DNA from: Adenophora triphylla var. japonica
Lineage: Eukaryota; Streptophyta; Magnoliopsida; Asterales; Campanulaceae
Length of the DNA: 64,000 nt
Direction of reading: 5' to 3'
NCBI GenBank assembly: GCA_022495995.1
Contig: JAFEMH010000530.1
Coordinates: 434,001 to 498,000, forward strand
How positions within the stretch are numbered: position 1 is the stretch's first letter; every line of letters begins with the position of its first letter. The notes below the pieces were generated by a model. The model saw only the letters and a list, made by a program, of their open reading frames with translations. It was not told where the DNA came from and ran no database searches. Below, in pieces: positions 44,214 to 54,280 of this stretch. Made by a program: the position numbers and the translations under genes.

Positions 44214-45771
44214 ATGGATTCTTCGTTCGTTCCAAGAGTTTTGCCGAGGCTTTCGAAGGAGCGGCAAGAATACTTCCTTGAGCGGCTGAAAATGTGGATG
44301 CGACACTGCATGAGGCACCATAGTCAGGCTTTCGAGGTGAGGTTTCGACTCTGCTCGGTTTGGTCCCTTAAGGAGTTAGTTCCTAATTGGGAATTGTTGC
44401 GGGCTGCCGCGAAGTTCTGGGATGTTAGGAGGCATGTGTATAGCTTCTCCTACAATGAAGTGACTCCCACTTTTGAGGATTTTCGGGCTTTGATGGGAGG
44501 ACCGGAGGTGGAGGTCATCTCCCTTCCTGTGATTGGCGGTGCAGCCATGAGCGTGAAGCTCGCATGCTTTCTTCGGACTTCGTTGGAAGAAGTGCATGGT
44601 ATGACCTTTGATTCTGGCCATGTTGATATTTCTGCGCTGCCGAAGCGGTTTATGAGCGATGACAAGAGTGACGTCTCGTGGGATGCATTTGCCTTGTGCG
44701 TGATAGCGACGCTTTTCATGGTCAGCTCCCTTGGGGTATGCGACGCTTTTCATGGTCAGCTCCCTTGGGGTATGCGACGGCGCTTTGCTGGATGTGGTAG
44801 GGCACTGTAGAGCCGGGGAGGATATTATTCCGTTGGTGCTGGGGGAGACCCTTCACGGCATTGATCGTCTAGCGACTGGAGATAGGTTTATGAGAGGGGG
44901 AAGCCCCGCTTTGCTCACTCTGTGGTTGCAGGAGAGACTTCAAGCTATGCGTGAGGCTCCGTCATCGTTTAGCCCGTGGACATTTGTTCAACATCCTCTT
45001 GTATTGGATATGGATCAGTCCGCCTGGGAGTGATGGATGGCACAGCTTGGCACGCATCAGATCCGTTGGTGGGTTCCGCACTGGGGGATTGAGACTAGGA
45101 GGGCCTTTCAGGCAGGGTCCTATGTTGTCAGAGTTCCAGGTTTATCTTGGTCCTCCTTCTACATTCTGTCACTTGTTTCCCGGCAATTCGGGATGAGGCA
45201 GGAGCCTTTGTTGGGCTGGGACGATATCGCTACTGCGGAGGTAGCTTCTCTTTGCATGGCATCTTCAGGAGCTCTTCTGTATTTTCTGAGGGTATGGAAG
45301 TATTCCGCTTTCCCTCTTGTGGTGCTCCTTCGACGTCTGGAGAGTGTTGTATTGACCATCGAGTACCTGGATTGGTATGAGTAGCGTGTCGGGCAGTCCC
45401 AAGTGATTTTGGGGAGTAGGCGTGAAGCGATTCTGGGGCCAGATTGCCGTCGCAGCTATTACCTTAGGAGTGTCGAAGCCTGGTCTGACCCTCAGGATGT
45501 TACGGGAGACGCTTTATTTGACTACGACACCAGAGTTGACTGACTGACGGAGAAAGGTCCTCTTTTGCAGACTCGCAGGGAGGAGATCCGAGCCGAAGCA
45601 CGGGCGAATGAAGCTCTGCGAGCTGCTGGATTGTTTGACTCTATGGGGAGGACCCCTAATCACGGATTGAGAGAGACAGTGTTGGATCGTGTGGAGCGAA
45701 AGAAGACTCACCGGGGACGAGGGAAGAAAGGGAAGAATGGAGATGGGACAAGCGCAGATGGCGCGGAATGA
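44214..45771 (+). pseudogene. Element F: antisense PMD/DUF7745-like gene
   Basis: ATG at 44214 (M-D-S-S-F-V-P). Blocks in order: FDLS-like N-terminus, SVWSLKELVPNWELLRAAAK (44358-44416), FWDVRRHVYSFSYNEVTPTF (44415-44475), EDFRALMGGPEVE, KLACFLRTSLEEVHGMTFD (about 44550-44610), ALCVIATLFMVSSLGVCDA (44691-44745), then in a new frame EDIIPLVLGETLHGIDRLAT (44818-44877), GGSPALLTLWLQERLQAMRE (44898-44957), SFYILSLVSRQFG (about 45155-45195), VVLTIEYLDWYE (45349-45381), and a basic C-terminus ending at 45771. Breaks: a 34-bp tandem duplication (44708-44775) shifts the frame, and in-frame stops lie at 45031-45033, about 45382 and about 45540. Function unknown; nuclear PMD-type protein by similarity. 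Confidence 0.7.
44708..44775. repeat. 34-bp tandem duplication inside the F antisense gene
   Basis: Two identical 34-bp copies (44708-44741 and 44742-44775), each starting GACGCTTTTCATGG. Since 34 is not a multiple of three, the duplication shifts the reading frame. Confidence 0.9.
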
Positions 45772-46427
45772 CCTCCTAAGTATCCATTCATTGCATTACA
45801 GACACATTATTTGTTAAATGTATTAAGGTGTCTTTTAGCATGTTGTGAATCTTGAGAGTAGACCGTACTTGCACTCATCAAGAAATGTTGTAATCGTTAG
45901 TGATTTGTGATTTACTTTTAAAGCTTTGTTGAGACGCAAGATCTCTTGTTCACCTTTTGTTTCTTTTGTGAGCCTTGATGGCATCCAGCTTTGGACCTTT
46001 CTGTTGTATTTGTGGACTGAAACAGTCTGAGCTTTGACGGCATCCCTTTTTGTTTGGATTTTGTGTTTGGATGGGAAGGTTGGATGAACCCTTGAAAAGT
46101 CATTTTTTGACGGTCTTTTCCATGGCTTCCTTGCTTCTTGCTTGTTGGCGCCGGGTTTTTTGACCTCCTTTTTTTGTAGCTTCTACTTGAGCTTATTATT
46201 TTTTTTATTTTGAAAGCTTCCGCTTGAGCTTTTTTTTTAAAGCCTTTGCTTGAGCTCTTTTTTTTTTTGAAGCGCGTGAGGGCGAAGGCAAACCCCTAGC
46301 TTGGAGTTGACATGGGTCAGTCGTTTGATGTTGAGTGACCTTTTGACGTCCTTTGATATTGCCGCCGTCGTTTGACTTGGTCAAGGTCATGGTGGGGGCA
46401 TATTTTGGAAAGTGTATAGTTTGATGG
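45772..46427. other. Element F: residual non-coding sequence
   Basis: Repeats of TTGAGCTTTTTTT-type motifs at about 46190-46265 and T-rich tracts. I see no gene. It would be the spacer between the antisense gene and integrase of F, cut by the copia element at 46428. GATGG (46423-46427) may be one copy of the copia target duplication. Confidence 0.45.
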
Positions 46428-47299
46428 TGTTGGTGTAGTGCCCTAGGCGTTTAGTTATATTTGACTTATTATCTAAACCACTTTGTAATCTTCCTTTATC
46501 ATTTATTATAGAGAAAGTATTAATTTGGTTCATTATATGTTTTGCATGTTTATTATATTGAACTGCGTCCCTAGTTGTTGTGAACAACTAGTATAAGTTG
46601 GTAATGGATAATCATGGAGAGGATTATATGCATGTGATGCACATTACACTTATGGATACTTGCTGGAGAACTATTATTGGACATGACCTACCAATGAGAT
46701 TTATGACATGGTCAATAGTCATACGTGTCATGAATAAATCTCATGATAGTCGTGTTATTGAATCCTTAGTACCTGAGATTATCATCGTCTTCCACATGAT
46801 GAAGATCGTGTTTGATATAGTCTAACCCTGTCTTTAATCGGATAGCAATAAGGGCTATATTAGCACGATTGGAATCATGTAGGGAAGAATGATAAGTCAA
46901 GATGGGATTTGTCACTCTTATGAAGAGAGATGTTTGCTTGGGCCCCTCGATGAATGATGTTGATGAAAAGTGTGGCCGCACTCAAGTGATTTGATAAAGA
47001 TCAAATGCATTTGCATTATCAGCATATTCGGAATCGAGAAAGCATTGAACGGAATGAGTTGACATAGACCATGACTCATGTTCAATTGGCCATCGCGGAC
47101 AAAGGGATTGTGACATTGGAACTATAGAGGAATCAAGCTTTGATGTTATATTAATTAGGTGGACATAATGATTTGCTAGAAGTCACTTATGTCTTTTGAG
47201 ATCGATGTTTCGACTCACTACCAACATAATATAATTCCTTTTGGGTCACACACAAAAGAACGAATTTGATTTGAGCTAAATCTAGAATTTTTGGGAAAG

Positions 47300-47558
47300 G
47301 GCACGACTCGTGCCTGTGGGCACGACTCGTGCCAGTGCAGTTTAAATGACTGCATTTTGGCATTTCAAGGAATTCGTTGACTTGGTTGACTTTTGTGGTG
47401 GAGCACGACTCGTGACAATTGTCACGACTCGTGACAAACCCCCGCAAGAGTGCATCTTTTGTCACGAAGCGTGACACGACTGAAATCAGGCTTGGGGTCA
47501 TTCGTGATGCCCTTTCACAACTCGTGGCACGACTCGTGACCAGGAGCACGAGTCGTGC
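47300..47558. repeat. Element G LTR: cluster of CACGA-C-TCGTG palindromes
   Basis: GGCACGA-C-TCGTGCC at 47300-47314 and 47319-47333; CACGA-C-TCGTG at 47404-47414; TTGTCACGACTCGTGACAA at 47419-47437; GTCACG-AAG-CGTGAC at 47461-47475; CACGA-C-TCGTG at 47528-47538; GCACGA-G-TCGTGC at 47546-47558. Outer stem bases vary (GGC/GCC, GTC/GAC) but pair. The LTR TATA box lies downstream, at 59625-59637, beyond element C. Confidence 0.85.
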
Positions 47559-47619
47559 CCTGGCCGAATTTTGGTCAAACTGCGTTTTCCTTGTACGAAT
47601 TGGAAAAGGTTTCTTAAGG

Positions 47620-47624
47620 ACTTA
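47620..47624. repeat. Target site duplication of element C, left copy
   Basis: ACTTA directly before the TG of the 5' LTR; the right copy is at 59592-59596. Confidence 0.88.
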
Positions 47625-49031
47625 TGTAAGTACGCCAATCCAATTCGCAACCTTTTAGATGCATTTTAATGTAATAAAATCGCATTAAGGGGCGTTTTGG
47701 TAAATTCCTGACCGATCTCGAGACTTCCGGAAACATTTCATAAGTTTCCCGTGAAGGAAGTACCTTTTGGTACATTACTCATGCAAAGGGACCTCTTGGG
47801 AATAAAACCTGTTGGACTTTTTGGGTATTTTCCCGGAATGTTCCAGAAACTGGTTTTGGCGCCAAAAGCGGTTATGGCTACCTTGTGTCACGCGACAACT
47901 CGAGGCCTAGAAAGTGGATACGTAAGGTCGTGCGACACCTTGAGGCCACTATCTGCAGCCTATAAATAAGACCCTCCCCCTCTCAGAAATAGATCCCCAA
48001 CTTCAGCCTACTGTTACTCTGCACAAATTGCATCATAACAAAGCCCCCCAAACACACCTCTCTCTCTCCTACCTTCAACCCACCCAATTCTCTTCAATCT
48101 ACACGCATTTCTTCAACCCACTCACTTGGAATCTCTTGCATCAATTCCCTCAGGATCTCAAGGCCAGAAACAACCAATTGAAGGGTCTTGTATCTAACTT
48201 GATACAGGATTCGGGGAAGCATCAAGGGTAACGAAATCTAAACTCCCTCCTCTCTCTCCCTCTTACTCAATTCTTCATAATTCTCTCATTTACTTTTGTT
48301 AGGATTCAATAATCAGACCCTAGCTGTCTGGATTATTGAATCCCAATCGCAATCTCTCTGTTTAAGTCCTTTGATCTGTGTAATTGAATTGCTCTTGTTG
48401 AATATTTGCTTGAATTGGTGTTCAAACCCCAAAGGGGGTGTGGATCTACCCATATCCACACTCCCGGGGTCGATTTGTTATTATTCCTGTATTTCGTACA
48501 TAATTTGATTAATCAATTGGATTTGGATTAGTTATTGCTGATTCTGATGTTCATTGTGTAAGTTTCTGCAGATGGCCTCTGTATGTCACGCGACATATTG
48601 TTCCGAGGTGATCCTGTGTCACGCGACACATGTGGTCACTGGAATCATATGTCATGCGACATATAGTGACCTATTTACAGAAACCTTTTTCAGTTGTAAT
48701 CTGTCTTAGATTGTTGTAGCAAGGATGTGGCCTCCCTCAATAATGGGTTCACAAGTTGTAGATCTCAATTCATATTGAATAAAATGCATGATTACCCATT
48801 TGTTCATTGTCAACACTTGCATACACTTTTGGATTTGCTTGGATGTTTAATTGAAAGACTCGTCTATGGACGAGGCGTGTTGGGTGAACTCTCGGTTCTT
48901 CCCAACACGTAACCTGACCCCCGAACCCGTATTTTCTCTGTCAAAAAAAGGTTTTCAATGTTTCCTCTTAAAACGGCGTGGCAACTCCTTCATTTTCACG
49001 AAAAACAAATTTTCGGGCGAGCGCACATTCA
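47625..49031 (+). repeat. Element C: 5' LTR
   Basis: 1407 bp, TGTAAGTACG...CACATTCA. TATA box TATAAATAAG at 47961-47970. Palindromes upstream of it: TGTC-ACGC-GACA (47886-47897) and GTC-GTGC-GAC (47927-47936). Three more lie downstream (48582-48664). Its start, TGTAAGTAC, is the same as that of the A LTR. Confidence 0.92.
48582..48664. repeat. Element C LTR: three covarying palindromes
   Basis: TATGTC-ACGC-GACATA (48582-48597), TGTGTC-ACGC-GACACA (48615-48630), ATATGTC-ATGC-GACATAT (48647-48664). Core GTC-RYGC-GAC is constant; outer base pairs change together. The group is flanked by GTTTCTG and CAGAAAC, which could close a larger stem. The 3' LTR repeats it near 59142-59224. Confidence 0.82.
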
Positions 49032-49032
49032 G

Positions 49033-49050
49033 TGGCGACACTGCTGGGGA
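49033..49050 (+). other. Element C: primer binding site
   Basis: TGGCGACACTGCTGGGGA, one base after the LTR end, the same type as in elements A and B. Confidence 0.85.
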
Positions 49051-50345
49051 TAATTGTCTTTGAAAACCTGTTTTTCAAATGTTAAGTGGGTCAGACTTTC
49101 ATTAGATTAGACATCCAATACATCCAATTTTGTGTGCATCTTAGATAATCATTTGGGGTTCATGAATTTTGTTGAATATGAGGCTTGTGAGCCCTTTGTG
49201 CTTTATGGTCATTGTGTTATGCATTGTTTGTCCTTGCTTTGTTCGTGCCTTGGTGAGACAGGGGCTGATTTTGATGATTGCAGAGTTCTGGTTCAGTGAC
49301 CACAAAGGTCGTGCGACACCTTTGTCTCTTGATGTCTTGTGTCACGCGACAAAGAGTGGCCACTGAACAGATACTCAGAAGGCTTGGTTTGAGGGCAGTC
49401 CCTTGGATCAAATGAGGTTCAGTTGATTATTGTTCCCTGTATCTCCTGTGGGGGTGTGTGTGTGTTTTCTTTCCTTTCAAAATAAAAAAAAATCTTGTTT
49501 TTTGTAAATAAAAGAATATAGTCATCCGCACACTACATCACTTAGACTTAGAACCCTCGGGTGCGATTGACGGCATCGCGGACGGTGATGTACGTCGCCT
49601 ACACTTGAGCGCCTGAAATCAAACCTAACCCCCTAGTGCGTATAGGTGGCGCCACACATTTAACCTTACCCACGGTTGATTTTGATACAATGTTTTCATT
49701 ACAACAAAATGAATTGTTTTTTGAAACATATCGTAGATCTTTATACCTTCCCCCAAAACCTCGCATCTTGTGGGCATGTTGCCAAATGCAACATGATTTC
49801 ACGTAGGGACATGTCACTCCCTTGGCGTGTTCTAAACGAGAGATCATGCCGAATTGTCAACATGCACCGACGAGAGGTCATGCCGAATTTTTCTTCGAAA
49901 TTCTTCGAAAAGACCCATTATGCTGCCCGAATTTCTCCAGAAATTTGGACAACCTCTCCGTTCCATAATGATGTTAGGATTTGGTTAGGTACCATGACCT
50001 ATTATATATTTCAACACAAGGCATTTATTTTAATTCGAATGTTGCGTCTCTTTAGGTTTCCCCAAGGTATAGTTAGCATGAATAAAGCTTTCCCTTTTCC
50101 AACCGTACTTAGGATTTTAAAACACTAATTTATACTTGAAGATGAATAAGATTGTTTGTGCGAGTCTATTCCGTTCCTTCCCCTCTCCCGTTCCTCAAAA
50201 TTTCCCTTCAATGCCTTATAATCTACCCTTTTGTAGTAGTGACAAGTTTGGGCGTGTGCTCTATTGCAAGGAGTGATCAGTCAATCCGTCCCTCTGAAAT
50301 ATTTGTAATTTCCTCCAAAGTCCTCATCCATTCTACTGTTCAAAG
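49051..50345 (+). other. Element C: leader
   Basis: Non-coding. It contains another pair of palindromes, GTC-GTGC-GAC (49308-49317) and TGTC-ACGC-GACA (49340-49351), and a GTGTGTGTG run near 49452-49462. I see no reading frame with recognisable content. Confidence 0.6.
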
Positions 50346-51584
50346 ATGTCTGGTGCAAGAGATATGCCATCCGCTCAGTCTGGATTTCCTCTCACTTCGG
50401 GCCGATTGGACATGAATGACCTGTCAGTAGCAGAGTTGCGGGCTGCTCTAGAAGCTGCCATGGTTCGTGAATGCAAAGCTCAATTGCTTGCCCAAGTCAC
50501 CAAAGCCCGAGAGGAAGAGGCTTACTCTCGATTTGTTGAAGCAATGCGCGTCCGAGGGGTTACGATAATTAGTCACGAAGATGGATCATACGAAGAAATC
50601 ATCAAAGCCAGCAGTGTTGAGTATGGGGATGGAAATATAATGAAAGGGGTGAATGAAGATAGGCAGGACAAGATTCTTTCCCCAGCACTTCATATGGTCC
50701 AGGCCCAGATTGAAGATGAGCAACCAATTCCCGAGGTTTTCAATGTTCCTAATCAACCTGATGTGAAGAGTCCGTACGAACCAGATTCCCAAGGGTCATG
50801 TCATTATTTCACTCAAGAGGGATCACTGCTATTCCATCCCGACCAAGCTCCCCCGCAAGGAAGTGTTCCACAATCACCAATGAGTTCATATGGTTTCAGC
50901 TTATCATCCCCGCAAGACCAGCGCTCAGGATCAACCTCATACGTAACTGTGAATCAGATGTCCTTTATTCCAGCTGCAAGCCCTATGATAAGACCTGAGT
51001 CTCCTCCAGAGAAAGTCCAGAAAGCAAAGAAGAAAGCGTATTGGGGAAAGGTAGGGATGCCTATGAATCAATTTCTCAAAGTTCTGGTAAGTGGAGGTTT
51101 AGTTCAACCACTGGTCAATTATATCCCTCTTCATCACAGTGAAGACCTGGATCCAAGCAAATATTGCGACTATCACCAATATCCAGGACATACCACCCAT
51201 GCATGCTTTCAGTTAAGAATAATCATTCAAGGACTCATTGATGAGAGGAAGATCGAGCTGAGTTCCTATGAAGGAAGCAATATTCGGGATCTTCGTCAAT
51301 TCCCTCCTCGTAAGAAACGAGAATTCGATGACCTCGGGATATCAACTGAAGAAGCTTTCAATGGATTAATGTGAAGAGGAATGATAAAGCCACTGGATAA
51401 CTATCATCCCAACCAACCTAATCTGAATTTGGATCGTGGTAAGTACTGTTGCTATCATCAGTACCCTGGGCATTCGACCAATGATTGTTCCGTTCTAAAG
51501 GTGCTTATTCAGAAAATGGTTGATGAAGGTAAAATTGAAAAAGCTTCTCCTAAGGTGGCCAATAATCCTTTTCCACAGCTCTAA
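50346..51584 (+). pseudogene. Element C: partial gag with duplicated zinc-knuckle-like motif
   Basis: ATG at 50346 (M-S-G-A-R-D-M). Open for 342 codons to a TGA at 51372-51374, then in the same frame for 67 more codons to 51584. The N-terminal part has an alpha-helical charged segment (SVAELRAALEAAMVRECKAQ, 50430-50490). The middle is proline/serine-rich. A retroelement knuckle-like KYCDYHQYPGHTTHACFQLR (51159-51218) is repeated as KYCCYHQYPGHSTNDC (51441-51488) after the stop. The capsid core seen in A and B (the RFDG...H..Y block) is absent. The reading frame is nevertheless well kept, which suggests use until recently. The missing capsid core is consistent with a non-autonomous element. 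Confidence 0.75.
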
Positions 51585-53860
51585 AGATTCCTCATATGAA
51601 GAAGTCAGTCAGGCAGACATCGTAAGATCTTAGATTGTTTATCTTGCTAGCAGATTTCGTTTTTTACATCCTTGTTATAAGTCTTTTATTTCAATAAATA
51701 AAATATTTGCTTCTATTCTCGCTAGACTCGAGACATTACTTGCTTACCCACATTATATTTAATTTGAAATGGTTCTATTCTACATAATCACTCATGCTGC
51801 TCACCGACTAATGTTTTGAAATGACTAATATTTGAATTAATCGGAATGGGAAAATCAACTGATATCATTCTCTAATTGGGGCTTGTCAAACCCTCAGCTT
51901 GCATCTCCTGTGCTCACATATCTTATCTCGTCCTCATCACTTTTGTTGACTCGATGAATTTGCACGGATCTTCCTCAAAGTAAGCCTAAAGGAAGCAATG
52001 AAGACTCAACCTCGTTCAGACTATCCGGTAGGGGCCGTGGTTGAAACCTTTCACCCTTAGGAGAACCATTACCTTACCCTCGCTAAATAATACCCCTTCA
52101 TTTCAAGATCGGCATGTTTTGAAACCCGTTTAACCATCGCCTGAAGAAGAGGAACTATCCTTGAGGCTCCCATGATTTACAAGAAGATTGACCGTCTCCA
52201 AGCTCAAGAACGACGAAAAGCAATGATCCATCCTGGGGACTAGCTGAAATTCTCCTCTCAAAGTCAAAGTCGAAAAAAAAAGAGAGAGACAAAGATACAA
52301 AAAAATATATATATATATATAAAAATAAAAAAAAGAAGAAAAGAGAGAGAGCCTAATCCCCAGCGATCCTCTCAGAAGCAAAAGTCAAAGGACTCAGTCA
52401 TTACTCAAAGAGGAGTCTCAGAGTGAACAAAGAGACAGCACAGATGTCCCTCACCATTACCTCTAACCAATTCCGGCCGTCCTCTCAATTTTAGAGGATA
52501 TTCCCAATACCTTGACCAATCCCAAGCCGTCCTCTCGATTTTAGAGGACATTCCCATTACCATTACCCTTACCTTTGCCTTTAGCCAAAGCCAAGATCGA
52601 CCTCTCATTCTTAGAGGCAACAAGGAGGCAACCACAGATTTCCCTCACCTTAGAAATCCGAAACACATACCCAAGAGTCGACCTCTCACCTTTAGAGGTT
52701 CAGTCAGTAAAAAGCCTAGCCGACCTCCCGTCTTAAGAGGTCATGATATCCTACATCACCCGAAGACCGATCGAAACCCCAAAGTCCAGCCGCAGTTACT
52801 ACCGGATAGCAGTTTCATTCCAATATCGTCGAGATCTAAAACAGATTATTGCTTAAAAAAAAGGGCCAAGTCCATCCCGGCTCAAAGGACCGTCAAGGGA
52901 AGATTGTGCAAATTCTATCCGTTCATTCGACGTCGAATGTGAGCACATTTCATTTCTACTCCGCAAAACACCCGCCGTGGATGTCCCACTGGGGCTTCAC
53001 ATCCGTGTCTCCCATCGACACTCTAAGAGGACATATTCTTTCAATGCTCAAAATTCTCAAAAGTCCTCAACATCCACGAACTTCATTCTTTTCATTCGGG
53101 ATAAACCCGAACTACGACGACCTGAGCTCCTCCCAAAGAGGGGAACGTAGGCAACCTTAACTGGTTCGGTCGGAATCGCAAACAGATCTCAGAAAATCCG
53201 GTCTCCTCAAGGACCATGCCCGTACACCGTCTATCCTTCCGAATTCGATGTCGATATCAGTGGGTTTTCTCCTCAGGATTGGTGAAAATATTTGCTCATG
53301 TCGGCTTTGGTGGTTGAATAACCCGAACACCAATAAAGGGTTTTAAGCAGTTTTGTGATCATCACGAATTAGATAAGTTTTCAAGTGTCTCGGAAAGTCT
53401 TCCTCTCCACGATATTAGTGATTTAGAGCTAAACACTGTATTTCTATCAAGCAGGGGCTTCCATACACTCTCCACACCTTGTAACGCTTATACTCTCCCA
53501 AAAGAGTCAAACCCATAAGCAAGAGTGTCATACAGAAAATCAGGTCTCATTATCACCGTCGAAAAGTGTGCCCCTGCATATAAAAACTCTTGAGTCTTGT
53601 CTGCCGTCTGACTGACTAAAACCTGAAGAGCAATCTCACCCTGGGGCTACAAAAGACTGTGTGGCAGACTGGGGCTCGGTCAGAAGTTGATATGTGTGGT
53701 TCCCGGGATTGTTCCTACGATATCAAGCAGTTGAGAATAGATTTTGTTACAAGAGGCCTACTTCATGATGAAGCTATTGAATTCCATCATCCTGGGCAAG
53801 AGAATAAGGCTTGAAGACAGTAAAGAGGTCCCTTTTTGAAAGCCTGTCAACCTGACTTGT
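51585..53860 (+). other. Element C: region replacing pol, with hairpin array and 3' box
   Basis: No protease, RT, RNase H or integrase sequence. Purine-rich/AT microsatellite at about 52270-52348. Array of five hairpins at 52480-52742. Conserved 3' box at 53108-53156, CGAACTACG, CTGAG, a CTCCTC/GAGGGG hairpin and AACGTAGGCAACC. Since this box normally follows integrase, the whole of pol has been deleted between gag and about 53.1 kb. Confidence 0.65.
52480..52742. repeat. Element C: array of CCTCT/AGAGG hairpins
   Basis: TCCTCT/AGAGGA (52480-52498), GTCCTCT/AGAGGAC (52529-52549), CCTCT/AGAGG (52601-52617), ACCTCT/AGAGGT (52681-52699), GACCTC/GAGGTC (52722-52742). The first four have 7-base loops such as CAATTTT. 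Flanking stem bases change as pairs (T-A to A-T). Confidence 0.78.
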
Positions 53861-54280
53861 TGTGTCACGCGACATAACGTACCCTGGCTGCCTTGAGTCG
53901 TGCGACATGGTAAGTCCAACACCAGACATCAGTGAACTGCAATCTGATCAGTACCAGGGCACACCCCGACTTGTTCCAAACTGCAAGACAACAAAAACAC
54001 CCTGCAAGCATCATGGGAGAGGGAATTTCATTCAGATAACATACATATTCACCACCCATATATACACAAACCCAAAACACGCAAACCATCCATACTCATG
54101 CAATAACCATCCAAAAGCCATTCATTCCCATTCTTCCAAAAAGTCGACTCGCGCAAACAACTAATAACTAATAACGTACTAGGTGCAACATAAATAAAAA
54201 AAAAGAAAAGAGTGTTTTGTCTTTTCTTCTAGCTAAAACAGGATACAATAATCAAAAGGGCCACAAATCAATCCAAGGGA
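53861..54280. other. Element C: sequence beyond the PMD gene 3' end
   Basis: Holds a palindrome pair, TGTC-ACGC-GACA (53863-53874) and GTC-GTGC-GAC (53897-53906), the same words as in the LTR promoter. Otherwise AT-rich with no gene. Confidence 0.6.

Larger units (their letters stand above)
42517..46427 (-). mobile_element. Element F: gypsy remnant, antisense gene cassette only
   Basis: Between the LTR of B and the copia LTR of G lie the PMD gene (from exon 3) and the PMD/DUF7745-like gene, both on the plus strand, in the same order as in B and, mirrored, in D. By analogy with B the parent element runs on the minus strand and its integrase would lie beyond G. No gag-pol of F is visible, so the assignment to an element rests on this analogy. 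Confidence 0.6.
46428..47624 (+). repeat. Element G: 5' LTR, upstream part
   Basis: Starts TGTTGGTGTAGTGCC. It continues at 59597 after element C. Total LTR length would be about 1.7 kb. The start is chosen from the TGTTGG/CCAACA pairing and the copia-LTR-like sequence following; it cannot be confirmed against the 3' LTR, which is outside. A cluster of palindromes lies at 47300-47558. Confidence 0.75.

Noticed and set aside
47221..47226. CCAACA as the end of a short copia LTR (46428-47226)
   Set aside because: No primer binding site follows. The real LTR end with CCAACA and a TGGTATCAGAGCC site is at 60101.
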